A stretch of DNA of 64,000 bases, from NCBI GenBank assembly GCA_937897325.1, contig CALCOY010000022.1:1-64000 (forward strand), read 5' to 3'. Shown here piece by piece: positions 54,379 through 63,987 of this stretch. Each line of letters begins with the position of its first letter. The stretch's first letter is position 1. The stretch is from an uncultured Shimia sp. (GTDB lineage: Bacteria > Pseudomonadota > Alphaproteobacteria > Rhodobacterales > Rhodobacteraceae). Under the pieces are notes generated by a model that was given only the letters and a program-made list of their open reading frames with translations, was not told where the DNA came from and searched no databases. A program made the position numbers and the translations under genes.

Positions 54379-55575
54379 ATGTCCGATACAATCCGCCAAA
54401 AAGCTGAACAGGATCTCGCCCTGGTTGAAGAGGTCACTGCAGTTGTGCTGCCCGAACCCGCACAAGCGACCGACATTGTGCCGCTTGAAAAGGCGGACGC
54501 GCCCGTCGGTGCAGAGATCCGGCGTCGGATGGACGAACTGGATATGACAGACACCCAATCCATCGTGTCCTTCGGATCCGCCGCACAGGCAGAATTGCAA
54601 GAGATCAGCCAATCGATGCTGTCCGACGTGCGCAACAAGGATGTTGGCCCTGCCGGGGACAGTCTGCGCAACATCGTGACGACCATTCGTGGCTTTTCGG
54701 TGAGCGAGCTGGATGTCCGGCGGGATAGATCCTGGTGGGAAAAACTGCTGGGCCGTGCTGCGCCTTTCGCCAAGTTCACCGCGCGGTTCGAAACCGTACA
54801 GAACCAGATCGACAAGATCACGGACAATCTTCTCAGCCATGAACACACGCTGCTGAAAGACATCAAATCGCTCGACATGCTCTACGAGAAGACATTGCAG
54901 TTTTACGACGAACTGGCGCTTTACATCTCGGCGGGCGAGGAAAAGCTCAAAGAACTGGACGGCACGCATATCCCTGCCAAGGAGGCCGAGGTAAAGGCGG
55001 CCCCCGAAGATGATCAGGTGATGAAAGCGCAAGAACTGCGCGATCTGCGCGCTGCTCGGGACGACCTGGAGCGACGCGTGCATGACCTCAAGCTGACGCG
55101 GCAGGTGACGATGCAATCGCTTCCTTCGATCCGGCTGGTGCAGGAAAACGACAAAAGTCTCGTGACCAAGATCAACTCCACCCTCGTCAACACCGTCCCG
55201 CTTTGGGAAACGCAACTGGCACAAGCGGTCACAATTCAGCGTAGCCGTGAGGCAGCGGAGGCCGTGCGCGATGCCAACGATCTGACGAACGAGTTGCTTA
55301 CCACCAACGCGGCCAACCTCCGCGAAAGTAACAAGGTCATCCGCGAAGAGATGGAACGCGGCGTCTTCGACATAGAAGCGGTCAAACAGGCCAATGCGGA
55401 TCTGATCGGCACGATCGAGGAAAGCCTGCAGATTGCCGACCAAGGCAAGGCCAAACGCGCCGCCGCCGAAGAGGACCTCAAGAAGATGGAGGCTGAATTG
55501 CGCGACACGCTCGCTGCCGCGAAGTCTCGCCACGATGGGGTCGGTGATACGGCGGCTACGGCCGTTCCGGGGTAA
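54379..55575 (+). CDS. telA: TelA/KlaA-family toxic anion resistance protein
   Basis: A 398-residue cytoplasmic, largely coiled-coil protein of the TelA family: VSFGSAAQAELQEISQSMLS near residue 60, LLGRAAPFAKFTARFETVQN, TLLKDIKSLDMLYEKTLQFY, DLKLTRQVTMQSLPSIRLVQ and IQRSREAAEAVRDANDLTNE. Family members are linked to tellurite and other stress tolerance, and in the Bacillus yceC-yceH and xpaC-yaaN clusters to envelope stress. Seven bases separate it from the DUF2927 gene. Confidence 0.94.
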   Translation: MSDTIRQKAEQDLALVEEVTAVVLPEPAQATDIVPLEKADAPVGAEIRRRMDELDMTDTQSIVSFGSAAQAELQEISQSMLSDVRNKDVGPAGDSLRNIVTTIRGFSVSELDVRRDRSWWEKLLGRAAPFAKFTARFETVQNQIDKITDNLLSHEHTLLKDIKSLDMLYEKTLQFYDELALYISAGEEKLKELDGTHIPAKEAEVKAAPEDDQVMKAQELRDLRAARDDLERRVHDLKLTRQVTMQSLPSIRLVQENDKSLVTKINSTLVNTVPLWETQLAQAVTIQRSREAAEAVRDANDLTNELLTTNAANLRESNKVIREEMERGVFDIEAVKQANADLIGTIEESLQIADQGKAKRAAAEEDLKKMEAELRDTLAAAKSRHDGVGDTAATAVPG

Positions 55576-55581
55576 GATGAC

Positions 55582-56532
55582 ATGCGGCCTAAGCGGGGGC
55601 ATAGGGCAAAGCGCAATGGTCTTGGTGCGCTAACGTTGTCTTTGGCGTTGACGGCCTGCGATGAATTCGGGCCGGTCGATCCTGTTCTGACACCAAAAGC
55701 AAGACCGGACGGTGCTGGACAGACCGAGCCGGATGCCCCGCGCGCAACGTCCGAGAAAAGCGCGAGTCTGCGCAGCTACCTGATCGAGGTGCAGTCTTCG
55801 CAACTGACCCAAGGTTTGCTGCGCCAAGATGGCGGCGGCCCGGACACACCCTTCACCGCCGAGATGCTGGCCAGAAACTTCATCAATATCGCGTTCTTCT
55901 CCGAATATGGCCGCAGCAATGCAGGCCGCCTGAACCGCTGGGACGAACCGGTGCGCATGGCCATCGCCTTCGGCCCGTCTGTGCCTCCCTCACAACGTAT
56001 GCGGGACCGATCCGACGTCGTGAAGTTTGCAAACAGGCTGTCGCGCGTCAGTGGCCACCCCATTTCGGTCGGGGGCAACCCGAACTTTCTCGTGATCTTC
56101 GCCGGTGAGGACGATAGGGCAGAGACGTTGGACCGCCTGTCGAAAACCGTGCCGGGTTTTGAGAACGTCAATACGAACGATCTGGCAAACCTGCGCGATG
56201 ACATCTACTGCGCCGTTGTCGCTGACGATCAGGGCGAGGCGCCCAACACTTACACCCATGCCATTGCTGTGATCCGCGCCGAGAACCCGGATCTTCTGCG
56301 GCTCTCCTGTATTCATGAAGAACTGGCCCAGGGCCTTGGCCTGCAAAACGACAGCCCGCAGGCCCGCCCGTCTATCTTCAATGATGACGACGAATTCGCG
56401 CTTCTCACCAATCATGATGAAGCGCTTCTGAAAATGCTTTATGACAGCCGCTTAAGGGCTGGCATGACATTGAACGAGGCCCGCCCGATCATCCGCCAGC
56501 TTGCTGCGGAACGGCTGGGCGGACCCTCGTGA
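55582..56532 (+). CDS. DUF2927 lipoprotein
   Basis: A 316-residue predicted lipoprotein (basic start, LGALTLSLALTACDEFG, lipobox LTAC, Cys 26) with a DUF2927 domain: FTAEMLARNFINIAFFSEYG, VNTNDLANLRDDIYCAVVAD and LLRLSCIHEELAQGLGLQND. The HEEL in the last motif (Cys-x-His-Glu-Glu) and the late NDSPQARPSIFNDDDEFALL resemble a degenerate metalloprotease-like site; catalysis is not shown. It sits in the middle of the telA operon and so adds an envelope component. Confidence 0.85.
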   Translation: MRPKRGHRAKRNGLGALTLSLALTACDEFGPVDPVLTPKARPDGAGQTEPDAPRATSEKSASLRSYLIEVQSSQLTQGLLRQDGGGPDTPFTAEMLARNFINIAFFSEYGRSNAGRLNRWDEPVRMAIAFGPSVPPSQRMRDRSDVVKFANRLSRVSGHPISVGGNPNFLVIFAGEDDRAETLDRLSKTVPGFENVNTNDLANLRDDIYCAVVADDQGEAPNTYTHAIAVIRAENPDLLRLSCIHEELAQGLGLQNDSPQARPSIFNDDDEFALLTNHDEALLKMLYDSRLRAGMTLNEARPIIRQLAAERLGGPS

Positions 56533-56587
56533 TGCGGGCGGTTGTCAAAGCAACAAGATATGCAAGATCCAAGAACCGGAGACGATA

Positions 56588-57697
56588 ATGGGCATTTTCG
56601 ATTTTCTGAGCGGCGAATTCATCGACGTCATTCACTGGACCGATGACACCCGTGACACCATGGTCTGGCGGTTCGAACGTGAGGGGCATGAGATAAAGTA
56701 CGGTGCAAAGCTGACAGTGCGTGAAGGACAGGCCGCAGTCTTTGTGCATGAAGGGCAACTGGCCGATGTCTTCACTCCAGGGCTTTACATGCTCGAAACC
56801 AACAACATGCCCATCATGACGACGCTGCAGCATTGGGATCACGGCTTCAAAAGCCCCTTCAAGTCCGAGATTTACTACGTCAACACAACCCGCTTCAACG
56901 ATCTGAAATGGGGCACCAAGAACCCGATCATCTGTCGCGATCCGGAGTTTGGCCCGGTGCGTCTTCGGGCCTTCGGAACCTACTCTGTGCGGGTCAGCGA
57001 TCCGGCGAAGTTCCTGGTCGAGATCGTCGGCACAGATGGCGAATTCACGATGGACGAGATCAGCTTCCAGATCCGCAACATCATCGTACAGGAGTTTTCC
57101 CGCACCCTTGCGCGCGCAGGTATTCCCGTCCTCGACATGGCGGCCAATACGCGCGAACTGGGACAATTGGTTTCCAAAGAGATCGAAGGTCAGCTCACGG
57201 AATACGGGCTTGCCCTGCCCGAGCTTTATATCGAGAACATCTCACTGCCCCCTGCCGTTGAAGAGGTGATGGACAAGCGCTCGTCCATGGGCGTGATCGG
57301 CAACCTGAACGAATACGTGCAGTTTCAGGCGGCCGAGGCTCTTGGCCGCGAAGGGGCCGGTGCCGCAGCGTTGCAAGCGGGCCTTGGTGCCGGGCTCGGA
57401 ATGCAGATCGGCCATCAAGCGGCCCAAGCCTCTGGCCCCTGGGGCGCGTCCAGCGCGCAAACGGCGGCCATCGCGCCACCTCCGCCCCCTGTCGAACATG
57501 TCTGGCATGTTGCGGAGGGCGGCCAAACAAAGGGCCCGTTCTCAAAAGCGCAGATGGGCCGGATGGCCTCTGCCGGAGAGATCACGCGCGAGACCTATGT
57601 CTGGACCGCCGGGCAGGATGGCTGGCTGAAGGCAGAAGACGTCATGGAACTCGCTCAGCTCTTTACCATATTGCCACCACCGCCACCCGGGGTCTGA
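56588..57697 (+). CDS. SPFH-domain protein with C-terminal GYF_2 domain
   Basis: A 369-residue protein. The N-terminal ~300 residues are an SPFH/virion-core type domain: EFIDVIHWTDDTRDTMVWRF, GQAAVFVHEGQLADVFTPGL, KWGTKNPIICRDPEFGPVRL and RSSMGVIGNLNEYVQFQAAE. A Gly/Ala-rich linker follows, then a GYF_2 module, VWHVAEGGQTKGPFSKAQMG...VWTAGQDGW (about residues 304-355). This N-terminal type is the YdjI branch of Bacillus, which works with a zinc-ribbon membrane protein in membrane-stress assemblies. ATG 56588 has GGAGACG upstream. Two bases before the b561-like gene. Confidence 0.9.
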   Translation: MGIFDFLSGEFIDVIHWTDDTRDTMVWRFEREGHEIKYGAKLTVREGQAAVFVHEGQLADVFTPGLYMLETNNMPIMTTLQHWDHGFKSPFKSEIYYVNTTRFNDLKWGTKNPIICRDPEFGPVRLRAFGTYSVRVSDPAKFLVEIVGTDGEFTMDEISFQIRNIIVQEFSRTLARAGIPVLDMAANTRELGQLVSKEIEGQLTEYGLALPELYIENISLPPAVEEVMDKRSSMGVIGNLNEYVQFQAAEALGREGAGAAALQAGLGAGLGMQIGHQAAQASGPWGASSAQTAAIAPPPPPVEHVWHVAEGGQTKGPFSKAQMGRMASAGEITRETYVWTAGQDGWLKAEDVMELAQLFTILPPPPPGV

Positions 57698-57698
57698 G

Positions 57699-58118
57699 AT
57701 GACCCGCCGTCGAGCCACGATCGTCCTACACTGGGCCAATGTCGTGCTTTTGTCTCTGCTGATCGCGGGGGGCCTCCAGCCTGCTGTGGGGCTTGCCTTT
57801 GCCGCGACAGGGTTGGCGATGACGGCAATTGCTTTCATCCGTGGATTGATGTCGGGACCTGGGCCAAAACTCGAAGGGGTCATGCGCAGCGCCCATCCGA
57901 TCCTGGCTTGGGTGATGTATGCGTTTCTGGGCATTACGGCCTTGAATGTCGCATTGGCCATCTTCGGTGTTATGCCAGAGGACGCCGCAGGCCGCTTGGT
58001 GCTGGGCCTTTTTGGTGTCATGTGGCTTCACGCTATTTTTCACCTTTGGCGCCACACTGCGCTTGGTGACGGCGCGCTGCGTCGGATCATGCCCCGCGTT
58101 TTTCATGACGCCCTATGA
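57699..58118 (+). CDS. small cytochrome b561-like membrane protein
   Basis: A 139-residue protein with four predicted helices. The first (IVLHWANVVLLSLLIAGGLQ) has the LHW of b561-type cytochromes, and His 11, His 66 and His 111/115 fall in helices 1, 3 and 4. The C-terminal LHAIFHLWRHTALGDGALRR matches the HxxxHxxLRDGxLRRM ending of prokaryotic b561. Haem binding is likely but not certain. It begins 1 base after the SPFH gene and overlaps the zinc-ribbon gene by 4 nt, so it is locked into the operon. Confidence 0.7.
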   Translation: MTRRRATIVLHWANVVLLSLLIAGGLQPAVGLAFAATGLAMTAIAFIRGLMSGPGPKLEGVMRSAHPILAWVMYAFLGITALNVALAIFGVMPEDAAGRLVLGLFGVMWLHAIFHLWRHTALGDGALRRIMPRVFHDAL

Positions 58119-59227
58119 ACGAAGCTGCCGCTCCCATGACCGAACACCGCTTTCCCTGCGACAATTGCGGGGCCGATTTCAGGTTTGATCCTGCAAGGGC
58201 ACTGCTAAGCTGTGACCATTGCGGAAATACCGCACCTCTGGAAGGCATCGGCCGATCGGTTCCGCCGATCAGGGAACTCGATCTGCGCCAAGCCTTGGAT
58301 GAACTACTACCGCTGGCCGAAATCGAAGTGACCCGCGTATCCACCTGTCCGAATTGTGCCGCACAGGTGGAGTTCAACGCAGATGTTCACGCCGCTGAAT
58401 GTCCGTTTTGTGCAACGCCCGTCGTGACCGATACCGGCACACACCGACACATCAAACCCAAGGGTCTATTGCCCTTCGGCCTGACAGAGAAAGACGCGCG
58501 CAATGCCATGACCGACTGGCTGGGCAGTCTTTGGTTTGCGCCAGGCGGTCTGCAGGACTATGCTCGCAAGGGTCGTGCGATGCAGGGAATTTACGTCCCT
58601 TACTGGACGTTTGATGCCGAGACACGCAGCAGCTATTCAGGTGAACGTGGCACGGTCTACTACGAAACGACCACCGTCATACGCGATGGAAAACGCCAGC
58701 AGGTCCGCGTGCCTAAGGTACGTTGGCGCGGGGCACGCGGGCGGGTGTCGCGGTTCTTCGACGATGTGGTCGTGCTTGCCTCCAAAAGTCTGCCAAAGAG
58801 GTTCACGGACGCCCTGGAGCCCTGGGATCTGAGCGAACTTGAGCCCTACCACCCCGAATTCCTCGCGGGTTTTCGGGCGGAGGGATACACGATCATGCTG
58901 GAGGACGGCTTTATCGAAGCGCGGAACTATATGGACCGCGTGATTGAGCGGGATGTAAAGTTCGACATTGGCGGGGACCGTCAGCGCATCCACTCGGTCG
59001 ATACGAAAATCGGCAGGCTGACGTTCAAGCACATCCTGTTGCCAGTTTGGCTGGCGGCCTACAAATACCGCGGTAAAAGCTATCGTTTCGTGGTGAACGG
59101 CAGAACCGGCAGGGTCCAGGGTGAACGCCCCTATTCAGCCTGGAAAATTGCAATCGCAGTGATTTTTGGCCTGATCATTGCAGGGATCATCGGATTTCTC
59201 GCGGCGCAGAACCAAACTGCGCTATGA
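58115..59227 (+). CDS. double zinc-ribbon membrane protein (TFIIB-type ribbon)
   Basis: A 370-residue protein. Two zinc ribbons come first: CDNC (Cys 15, 18) with CDHC (33, 36), and CPNC (78, 81) with CPFC (96, 99). A beta-rich central domain follows (YVPYWTFDAETRSSYSGERG, RGRVSRFFDDVVVLASKSLP, LPVWLAAYKYRGKSYRFVVN). One C-terminal helix (WKIAIAVIFGLIIAGIIGFL) leads into a short tail. The central part is the kind seen in zinc-ribbon proteins annotated near SPFH genes. The start overlaps the b561-like stop by 4 nt. An alternative start is Met 8. Confidence 0.88.
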   Translation: MNEAAAPMTEHRFPCDNCGADFRFDPARALLSCDHCGNTAPLEGIGRSVPPIRELDLRQALDELLPLAEIEVTRVSTCPNCAAQVEFNADVHAAECPFCATPVVTDTGTHRHIKPKGLLPFGLTEKDARNAMTDWLGSLWFAPGGLQDYARKGRAMQGIYVPYWTFDAETRSSYSGERGTVYYETTTVIRDGKRQQVRVPKVRWRGARGRVSRFFDDVVVLASKSLPKRFTDALEPWDLSELEPYHPEFLAGFRAEGYTIMLEDGFIEARNYMDRVIERDVKFDIGGDRQRIHSVDTKIGRLTFKHILLPVWLAAYKYRGKSYRFVVNGRTGRVQGERPYSAWKIAIAVIFGLIIAGIIGFLAAQNQTAL

Positions 59228-59696
59228 CACGCAATGAGGCCATCGAAGCGCTGTCCCATCTTTGGGGCGCAATCCAGACATTCACATTCCCAGATGGTCG
59301 AAGATGTTTCTGGGCATGTTGCGCCCCTGAAAAGGGTATCTGATAGAGGCAAATTGCCTCAAAATCATAAAAGCTTTGCATTGCCCTGCGCCCGATCTGG
59401 AACGAGACGACACGTTGCCGGGGCATCTCTTGGTCGATCTTTGGGGGATCCGCCACCTGAACCGGTCATAAGCTCTTGAGACAAACGGAATGCTCCAAAG
59501 CAATAATCCCATCAGTGCGGCAGATGCCGAGGCATTGGCCAACTGAATCAATGCGATCTCATTTGCGACAATGCTGCTGATCGACGGGTGCCGTCCGGAA
59601 GATGCGTTGCATCCGCATCGACAGCCTTACAACCGGCCACGGCGCGGTCGACTAAACCCCTTGCACCCCAAATGACAAGCGATCATTCATACGGCT
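59228..59696. other. gene-poor interval after the TelA/SPFH operon
   Basis: No confident gene. A 39-codon frame (ATG 59224, stop near 59343) overlaps the end of the zinc-ribbon gene but looks random. A minus-strand 89-codon frame (59282-59551) has a hydrophobic start but no convincing ribosome site or family. The stretch may be a decayed gene. Confidence 0.35.
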
Positions 59697-60371
59697 ATGA
59701 CTGCCGAATACGAATGCCTGACCGATATTCTTGACGCACGGTTTTCCTGCAGGGGTTTTCGGCCCGACCCTGTCAAAGACGAGATCATCAATAAGATCGT
59801 CTCGTCCGCGCGCAAAGCGCCGTCCTGGTGCAACGCACAACCCTGGCAACTCATCATCACCAAGCCAGATGAAACAGACCGGTTTCGCGACGCGCTTTAT
59901 ACAGCCGCGTCGAATACACCACCCGCACCGGATCTAGACTGGCCGAAGGGCTATCCCGGCATCTATGGCGACAGGCGGCGGACCTGTGGGTTTCAGCTTT
60001 ACGATGCGGTTGGCATCGAAAAGGGTGACCGAGCAGCCTCAGCCAGGCAGATGATGGAAAACTACCGCCTGTTTGGTGCACCGCACGTGGCGATCCTGAC
60101 CAGCCCTGCGGATCTTGGATCCTACGGTGCGATGGATTGCGGCGGATTTGTCACGGCTTTCATGCTGTCGGCGCAGGCAATTGGTTTGGCCAGCATCGCG
60201 CAGGCTGCCATCGCGGCTCAAGCGCCATTCGTGCGCGAACATTTCGGCCTGCCCAAGGACCGTTTCATTCTGTGCGCCATCTCATTTGGTTATGCCGATC
60301 CAGACCACCCCGCCAACGCCTTCCGAACGGAACGGGCCGAGGTCGACGACATCATCGACTGGCGCACCTGA
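59697..60371 (+). CDS. nitroreductase-family protein
   Basis: A 224-residue FMN-dependent oxidoreductase. The N-terminus [40 protein letters not shown] and WQLIITKPD matches the FMN-phosphate contact motif of the nitroreductase family. The C-terminal [20 protein letters not shown] is also typical. Its stop overlaps the dtd start by one base (TGATG). Substrate unknown. Confidence 0.9.
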   Translation: MTAEYECLTDILDARFSCRGFRPDPVKDEIINKIVSSARKAPSWCNAQPWQLIITKPDETDRFRDALYTAASNTPPAPDLDWPKGYPGIYGDRRRTCGFQLYDAVGIEKGDRAASARQMMENYRLFGAPHVAILTSPADLGSYGAMDCGGFVTAFMLSAQAIGLASIAQAAIAAQAPFVREHFGLPKDRFILCAISFGYADPDHPANAFRTERAEVDDIIDWRT

Positions 60372-60814
60372 TGCGGGCCTTGATCCAAAGGGTGTCGCAG
60401 GCACAGGTCAACGTGGACGGCGCGATGATTGGCCAGACAGGACCCGGCCTTCTGCTTTTCGTATGTGCGATGCCGGGCGACGACTATGACACGGCAAAGG
60501 CGCTCGCCGCAAAGATCGCGAAGTTGCGGATCTTCAAGGATGCCGAAGGGAAGATGAACCTGCCTCTGCTGCAATCGGGCGGAGGGGCCCTTGTCGTCAG
60601 CCAGTTCACACTTGCCGCCGATCTATCAAGGGGCAATAGGCCAGGGTTCAGCGGCGCCGCGAAACCGGACGAGGCAGAGATACTGTATCTTCAGTTTGCC
60701 CATTGCCTGCGCGATCTGGGCATTCCCACAGAAACCGGTAAATTCGGCGCTGACATGGCTGTCAGCCTCACCAATGACGGCCCTGTCACCATCTGGCTGG
60801 ACACAGCGTCATGA
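60371..60814 (+). CDS. dtd: D-aminoacyl-tRNA deacylase
   Basis: A 147-residue editing enzyme that hydrolyses D-amino acids from mischarged tRNA. Landmarks are [40 protein letters not shown] (SQFTL) and the C-terminal [19 protein letters not shown] with the NxGPVT motif. It overlaps the glycerate kinase gene by 4 nt. Confidence 0.96.
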   Translation: MRALIQRVSQAQVNVDGAMIGQTGPGLLLFVCAMPGDDYDTAKALAAKIAKLRIFKDAEGKMNLPLLQSGGGALVVSQFTLAADLSRGNRPGFSGAAKPDEAEILYLQFAHCLRDLGIPTETGKFGADMAVSLTNDGPVTIWLDTAS

Positions 60815-61899
60815 CGCTGCTGGAGCTTTGGCAGAAAGGTGTCGATGCCGTCCGGGGCGCAACTACCGTCGCGGCAGCCCTGCAGGAAACAGCATTGGCC
60901 GAGCCGGATCAAATCATCGCGGTCGGCAAGGCAGCGACAGATATGGCGCGGGCCGCCCATAGTGTATTTCCCCGAACACCCATTCTGATTGTCACGAAAG
61001 ACGGACACGGCGCCGGTGCACCGGCCCACGCCCGCGTGATCGAAGCTGCGCATCCCATACCGGATGCGCGGTCTTTGGCGGCGGGTGAGGCTCTGCTGCA
61101 AACAGTGACGCAGATGGATGCCAAGGCGCATTTGCTGATGCTGGTTTCGGGCGGCGCGTCTTCCCTTGCCGAAGCACTACCAGATGAGATGAGCCTAGAG
61201 GCTCTCGAATCGCATACAGAGGCGATGCTGGCCTCTGGCGCGGACATCCATGCGATGAACGCAAGACGCAAAAAGGTCTCTTTGATCAAGGGTGGCAAGC
61301 TGCTGTGCCGTTTTCGGGGGGCATCTGTCACGACCCTTGCCATCTCGGACGTCGAAGGGGATGATCTTGGCGTGATCGGGTCTGGTATCGGGGCGACCTC
61401 CGCCGACCCCAGCTTTGCCTTTTCTGCGCAGATCATCGCCAGCAATCAGATCGCGCGCCAAGCCATTGCTGACGCCAGCCCCAGCCCCGTCCTGACCAAT
61501 GACGAAACGCTGTATGAAGACGTTGCGACGCTCGCACCGACGATTGGCAAGCAAATCCTCAACGCCGGATCAGGTCTTCACATTCTGGGCGGCGAACCGA
61601 CGGTGATCCTGCCAGACAATCCCGGCCTTGGCGGACGCAACATGGCCTTGGCGCTCAACCTCGCAAGGGAAATAGCAGGGCAAGACGGAATCGAAGTGCT
61701 GGTGGCCGGAACGGATGGCACCGATGGCCCGACGGATGCCGCAGGGGCTCTCATCACTGGTAAGACGTGGGACGACAGCGCGACCGACGCATTGGCCCGC
61801 GCCGATGCCTATCCTTGGCTCGAATCCAAGAATGCACTGGTGAAAACGGGGCCGACGGGAACAAACGTCATGGACATTCTGCTGGCGCACCGAAACTGA
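60811..61899 (+). CDS. glycerate 2-kinase (DUF4147/MOFRL type)
   Basis: A 362-residue kinase that phosphorylates D-glycerate at C2. The N-terminal DUF4147 domain has [15 protein letters not shown] and [15 protein letters not shown]; the C-terminal MOFRL domain has [20 protein letters not shown] and [19 protein letters not shown]. At 362 residues it is shorter than the ~420 of many members, mainly through compact N-terminal loops. It is 6 bases upstream of the CocE-type hydrolase gene. Confidence 0.9.
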   Translation: MTLLELWQKGVDAVRGATTVAAALQETALAEPDQIIAVGKAATDMARAAHSVFPRTPILIVTKDGHGAGAPAHARVIEAAHPIPDARSLAAGEALLQTVTQMDAKAHLLMLVSGGASSLAEALPDEMSLEALESHTEAMLASGADIHAMNARRKKVSLIKGGKLLCRFRGASVTTLAISDVEGDDLGVIGSGIGATSADPSFAFSAQIIASNQIARQAIADASPSPVLTNDETLYEDVATLAPTIGKQILNAGSGLHILGGEPTVILPDNPGLGGRNMALALNLAREIAGQDGIEVLVAGTDGTDGPTDAAGALITGKTWDDSATDALARADAYPWLESKNALVKTGPTGTNVMDILLAHRN

Positions 61900-61905
61900 A
61901 CCCAG

Positions 61906-63864
61906 ATGAACCAGAACACGCTTTTTGACATCACCGAAGAACCCGACCAAGCGATTGTGATGAAAGACGGGACGCGCCTGTCGGCCCGTCTGTGGCGCTC
62001 GGTCACGGATCAGCCGGTGCCTGCCATTCTTGAATACCTGCCATACCGCAAGCGCGATGGCACGTGCGCACGGGACGCCCTGACCCATCCCTATTTCGCC
62101 GCGCGTGGCTATGCCTGCTTGCGGGTCGATATTCGTGGCAATGGCGACAGCCATGGGCTGATGGAGGACGAATACACCCAGGCAGAGCTTGACGACGCCG
62201 TAACGGTCATCAACTGGGCCGCCCAGCAGGAATGGTGCAACGGAAACGTTGGCATGATGGGCATCAGTTGGGGTGGATTTAACAGCCTTCAGGTGGCCGG
62301 ATTGGCGCCGGAACCTTTGAAGGCGGTCATCACGCTTTGTTCCACGGTGGATCGGTTCAACGAAGATATCCACTACAAGGGCGGCTGCCTTCTGAACGAG
62401 AATCTGGGTTGGGGGGCAACGATGTGGAGCTATTCATCCCGTGCACCCGATCCGGCTCTGCGCGGAGATTGGCGCGAGATCTGGCTAGAACGCCTTCACA
62501 ACGAACCGTTTCTGCCCGCGACCTGGCTGCGTCACCAACGCCGCGACGCCTATTGGCGGCACGGATCGGTCTGCGAGGATTTCGGCGCGATCAAAGCGAA
62601 GGTTTTGGCCATAGGCGGTTGGGGGGATGCCTACAAGAACACAGTGCCAGCGATCGTGAAGAATATCGATGGCGCCAAAGGAATCATCGGGCCGTGGGTG
62701 CACAAGTATCCGCATTTCGCCGTGCCCGAACCCCGGATTGGTTTTTTGCAAGAAGCCCTGCGCTGGTGGGATCGCTGGCTAAAGGACGTGCCGAACGGGG
62801 CGGAGGCCGACCCGGATTATCGACCCTATCTGATGGACGGCGTGCACCCGGCCACATGGTATACTGAACGGCCGGGCGCCTGGCTGAAAGATCCGGGAAC
62901 AGAAAGGCGAAGCTATCATCTGACGGACAGTGGCCTGACCGATCAGCCAGCGCGGATCGAGAAAACCATCGCCTCACCACAGCATTGCGGGATGGATGCG
63001 GGTGAATACTGCGCAATCTGGCTGGGCCCGGAACTGCCGGGCGATCAGCGCGCGGACGACGCGATGTCGGTCAGCTTCGAGACCGACCCGCTCGCCGACG
63101 ACACATCCATTGTGGGGGCGCCCGAAGTTACGCTTGTTCTGGCCAGCGACCAAACCTGCGGGCAGATCGCCGTGCGATTGGGTCATGTACATCTCGACGG
63201 CTCAACCACCCGGATCACCTACGGCGTTCTAAATCTTGCGAACACATTTGGCGTTAACACCAGGGCGCTGGAACCTAGTGTACCCAAAACATTCGTTCTG
63301 TCTCTGGACGAAGTCGCTTATACGGTCCCGGCGGGTGATCGACTTCGGGTGTCTATTAGCAATGCCTATTGGCCGCTTATCTGGCCGTCGCCGAAGTCGA
63401 CTGCCTTGACCCTGACCGCCGGGTGCATCGACCTGCCCCTGCTGACCTCGGCAAGATACTGGAGCTTCGCAGAACCAGAGACTGCCGCACCCTGGGCCAC
63501 TGAAGAATTGCGCGCCGAAAATCATCTGCGCAAAACCGAGATTGATCACGTCACCGGCACCGTCACCCTTCGGATCGAAGACGATTTCGGCAAGGTCCGC
63601 GATCTTGACCATGGGCTGATCCACGGATCAAAAGTGCGCGAAACCTGGAGCATTCATCCCGACGATCCGCTGTCAGCCAGTGGCATGTGCCACTGGACGG
63701 ACGAGATCGAACGCGACGACATCCGATTGCGGACCGAAGCCTGCTGCGACATGACAAGCGACGCAACTCACTTCTATCTCAGCGCGACATTGAAGGCATT
63801 TGAGAATGAAAACGAGGTTTTCTCAAAGGAAATCAATGAGAAAGTCGCCCGAGATCACATCTGA
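61906..63864 (+). CDS. CocE/NonD-family serine hydrolase
   Basis: A 652-residue hydrolase. The N-terminal alpha/beta-hydrolase core has the nucleophile Ser in GNVGMMGISWGGFNSLQVA (GxSxGG) and the oxyanion region YLPYRKRDGT and RVDIRGNGDSHGL. The His of the triad lies in the PWVHKYPHFAVPE segment. The C-terminal part is the jelly-roll X-Pro dipeptidyl-peptidase-like domain (SVSFETDPLADDTSIVGAPE, GDRLRVSISNAYWPLIWPSP). Substrate may be an acyl ester or amide. No signal peptide, so it is cytoplasmic. Confidence 0.92.
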   Translation: MNQNTLFDITEEPDQAIVMKDGTRLSARLWRSVTDQPVPAILEYLPYRKRDGTCARDALTHPYFAARGYACLRVDIRGNGDSHGLMEDEYTQAELDDAVTVINWAAQQEWCNGNVGMMGISWGGFNSLQVAGLAPEPLKAVITLCSTVDRFNEDIHYKGGCLLNENLGWGATMWSYSSRAPDPALRGDWREIWLERLHNEPFLPATWLRHQRRDAYWRHGSVCEDFGAIKAKVLAIGGWGDAYKNTVPAIVKNIDGAKGIIGPWVHKYPHFAVPEPRIGFLQEALRWWDRWLKDVPNGAEADPDYRPYLMDGVHPATWYTERPGAWLKDPGTERRSYHLTDSGLTDQPARIEKTIASPQHCGMDAGEYCAIWLGPELPGDQRADDAMSVSFETDPLADDTSIVGAPEVTLVLASDQTCGQIAVRLGHVHLDGSTTRITYGVLNLANTFGVNTRALEPSVPKTFVLSLDEVAYTVPAGDRLRVSISNAYWPLIWPSPKSTALTLTAGCIDLPLLTSARYWSFAEPETAAPWATEELRAENHLRKTEIDHVTGTVTLRIEDDFGKVRDLDHGLIHGSKVRETWSIHPDDPLSASGMCHWTDEIERDDIRLRTEACCDMTSDATHFYLSATLKAFENENEVFSKEINEKVARDHI

Positions 63865-63987
63865 CACATGCTTGTCACATCGCCGGGATTAGACCTTGCA
63901 CCCGACCGACAATTGCGCAAACCTTCGACCAGATAGAAGAAAATTGCGCATCAGACGCAAAGCAAACCTCACGGGGAGATCCAGAAA

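Noticed and set aside
59282-59551. Minus-strand 89-codon frame with a hydrophobic start
   Set aside because: No good ribosome site, an Arg/Ser-rich second half and no family; treated as non-coding or decayed.
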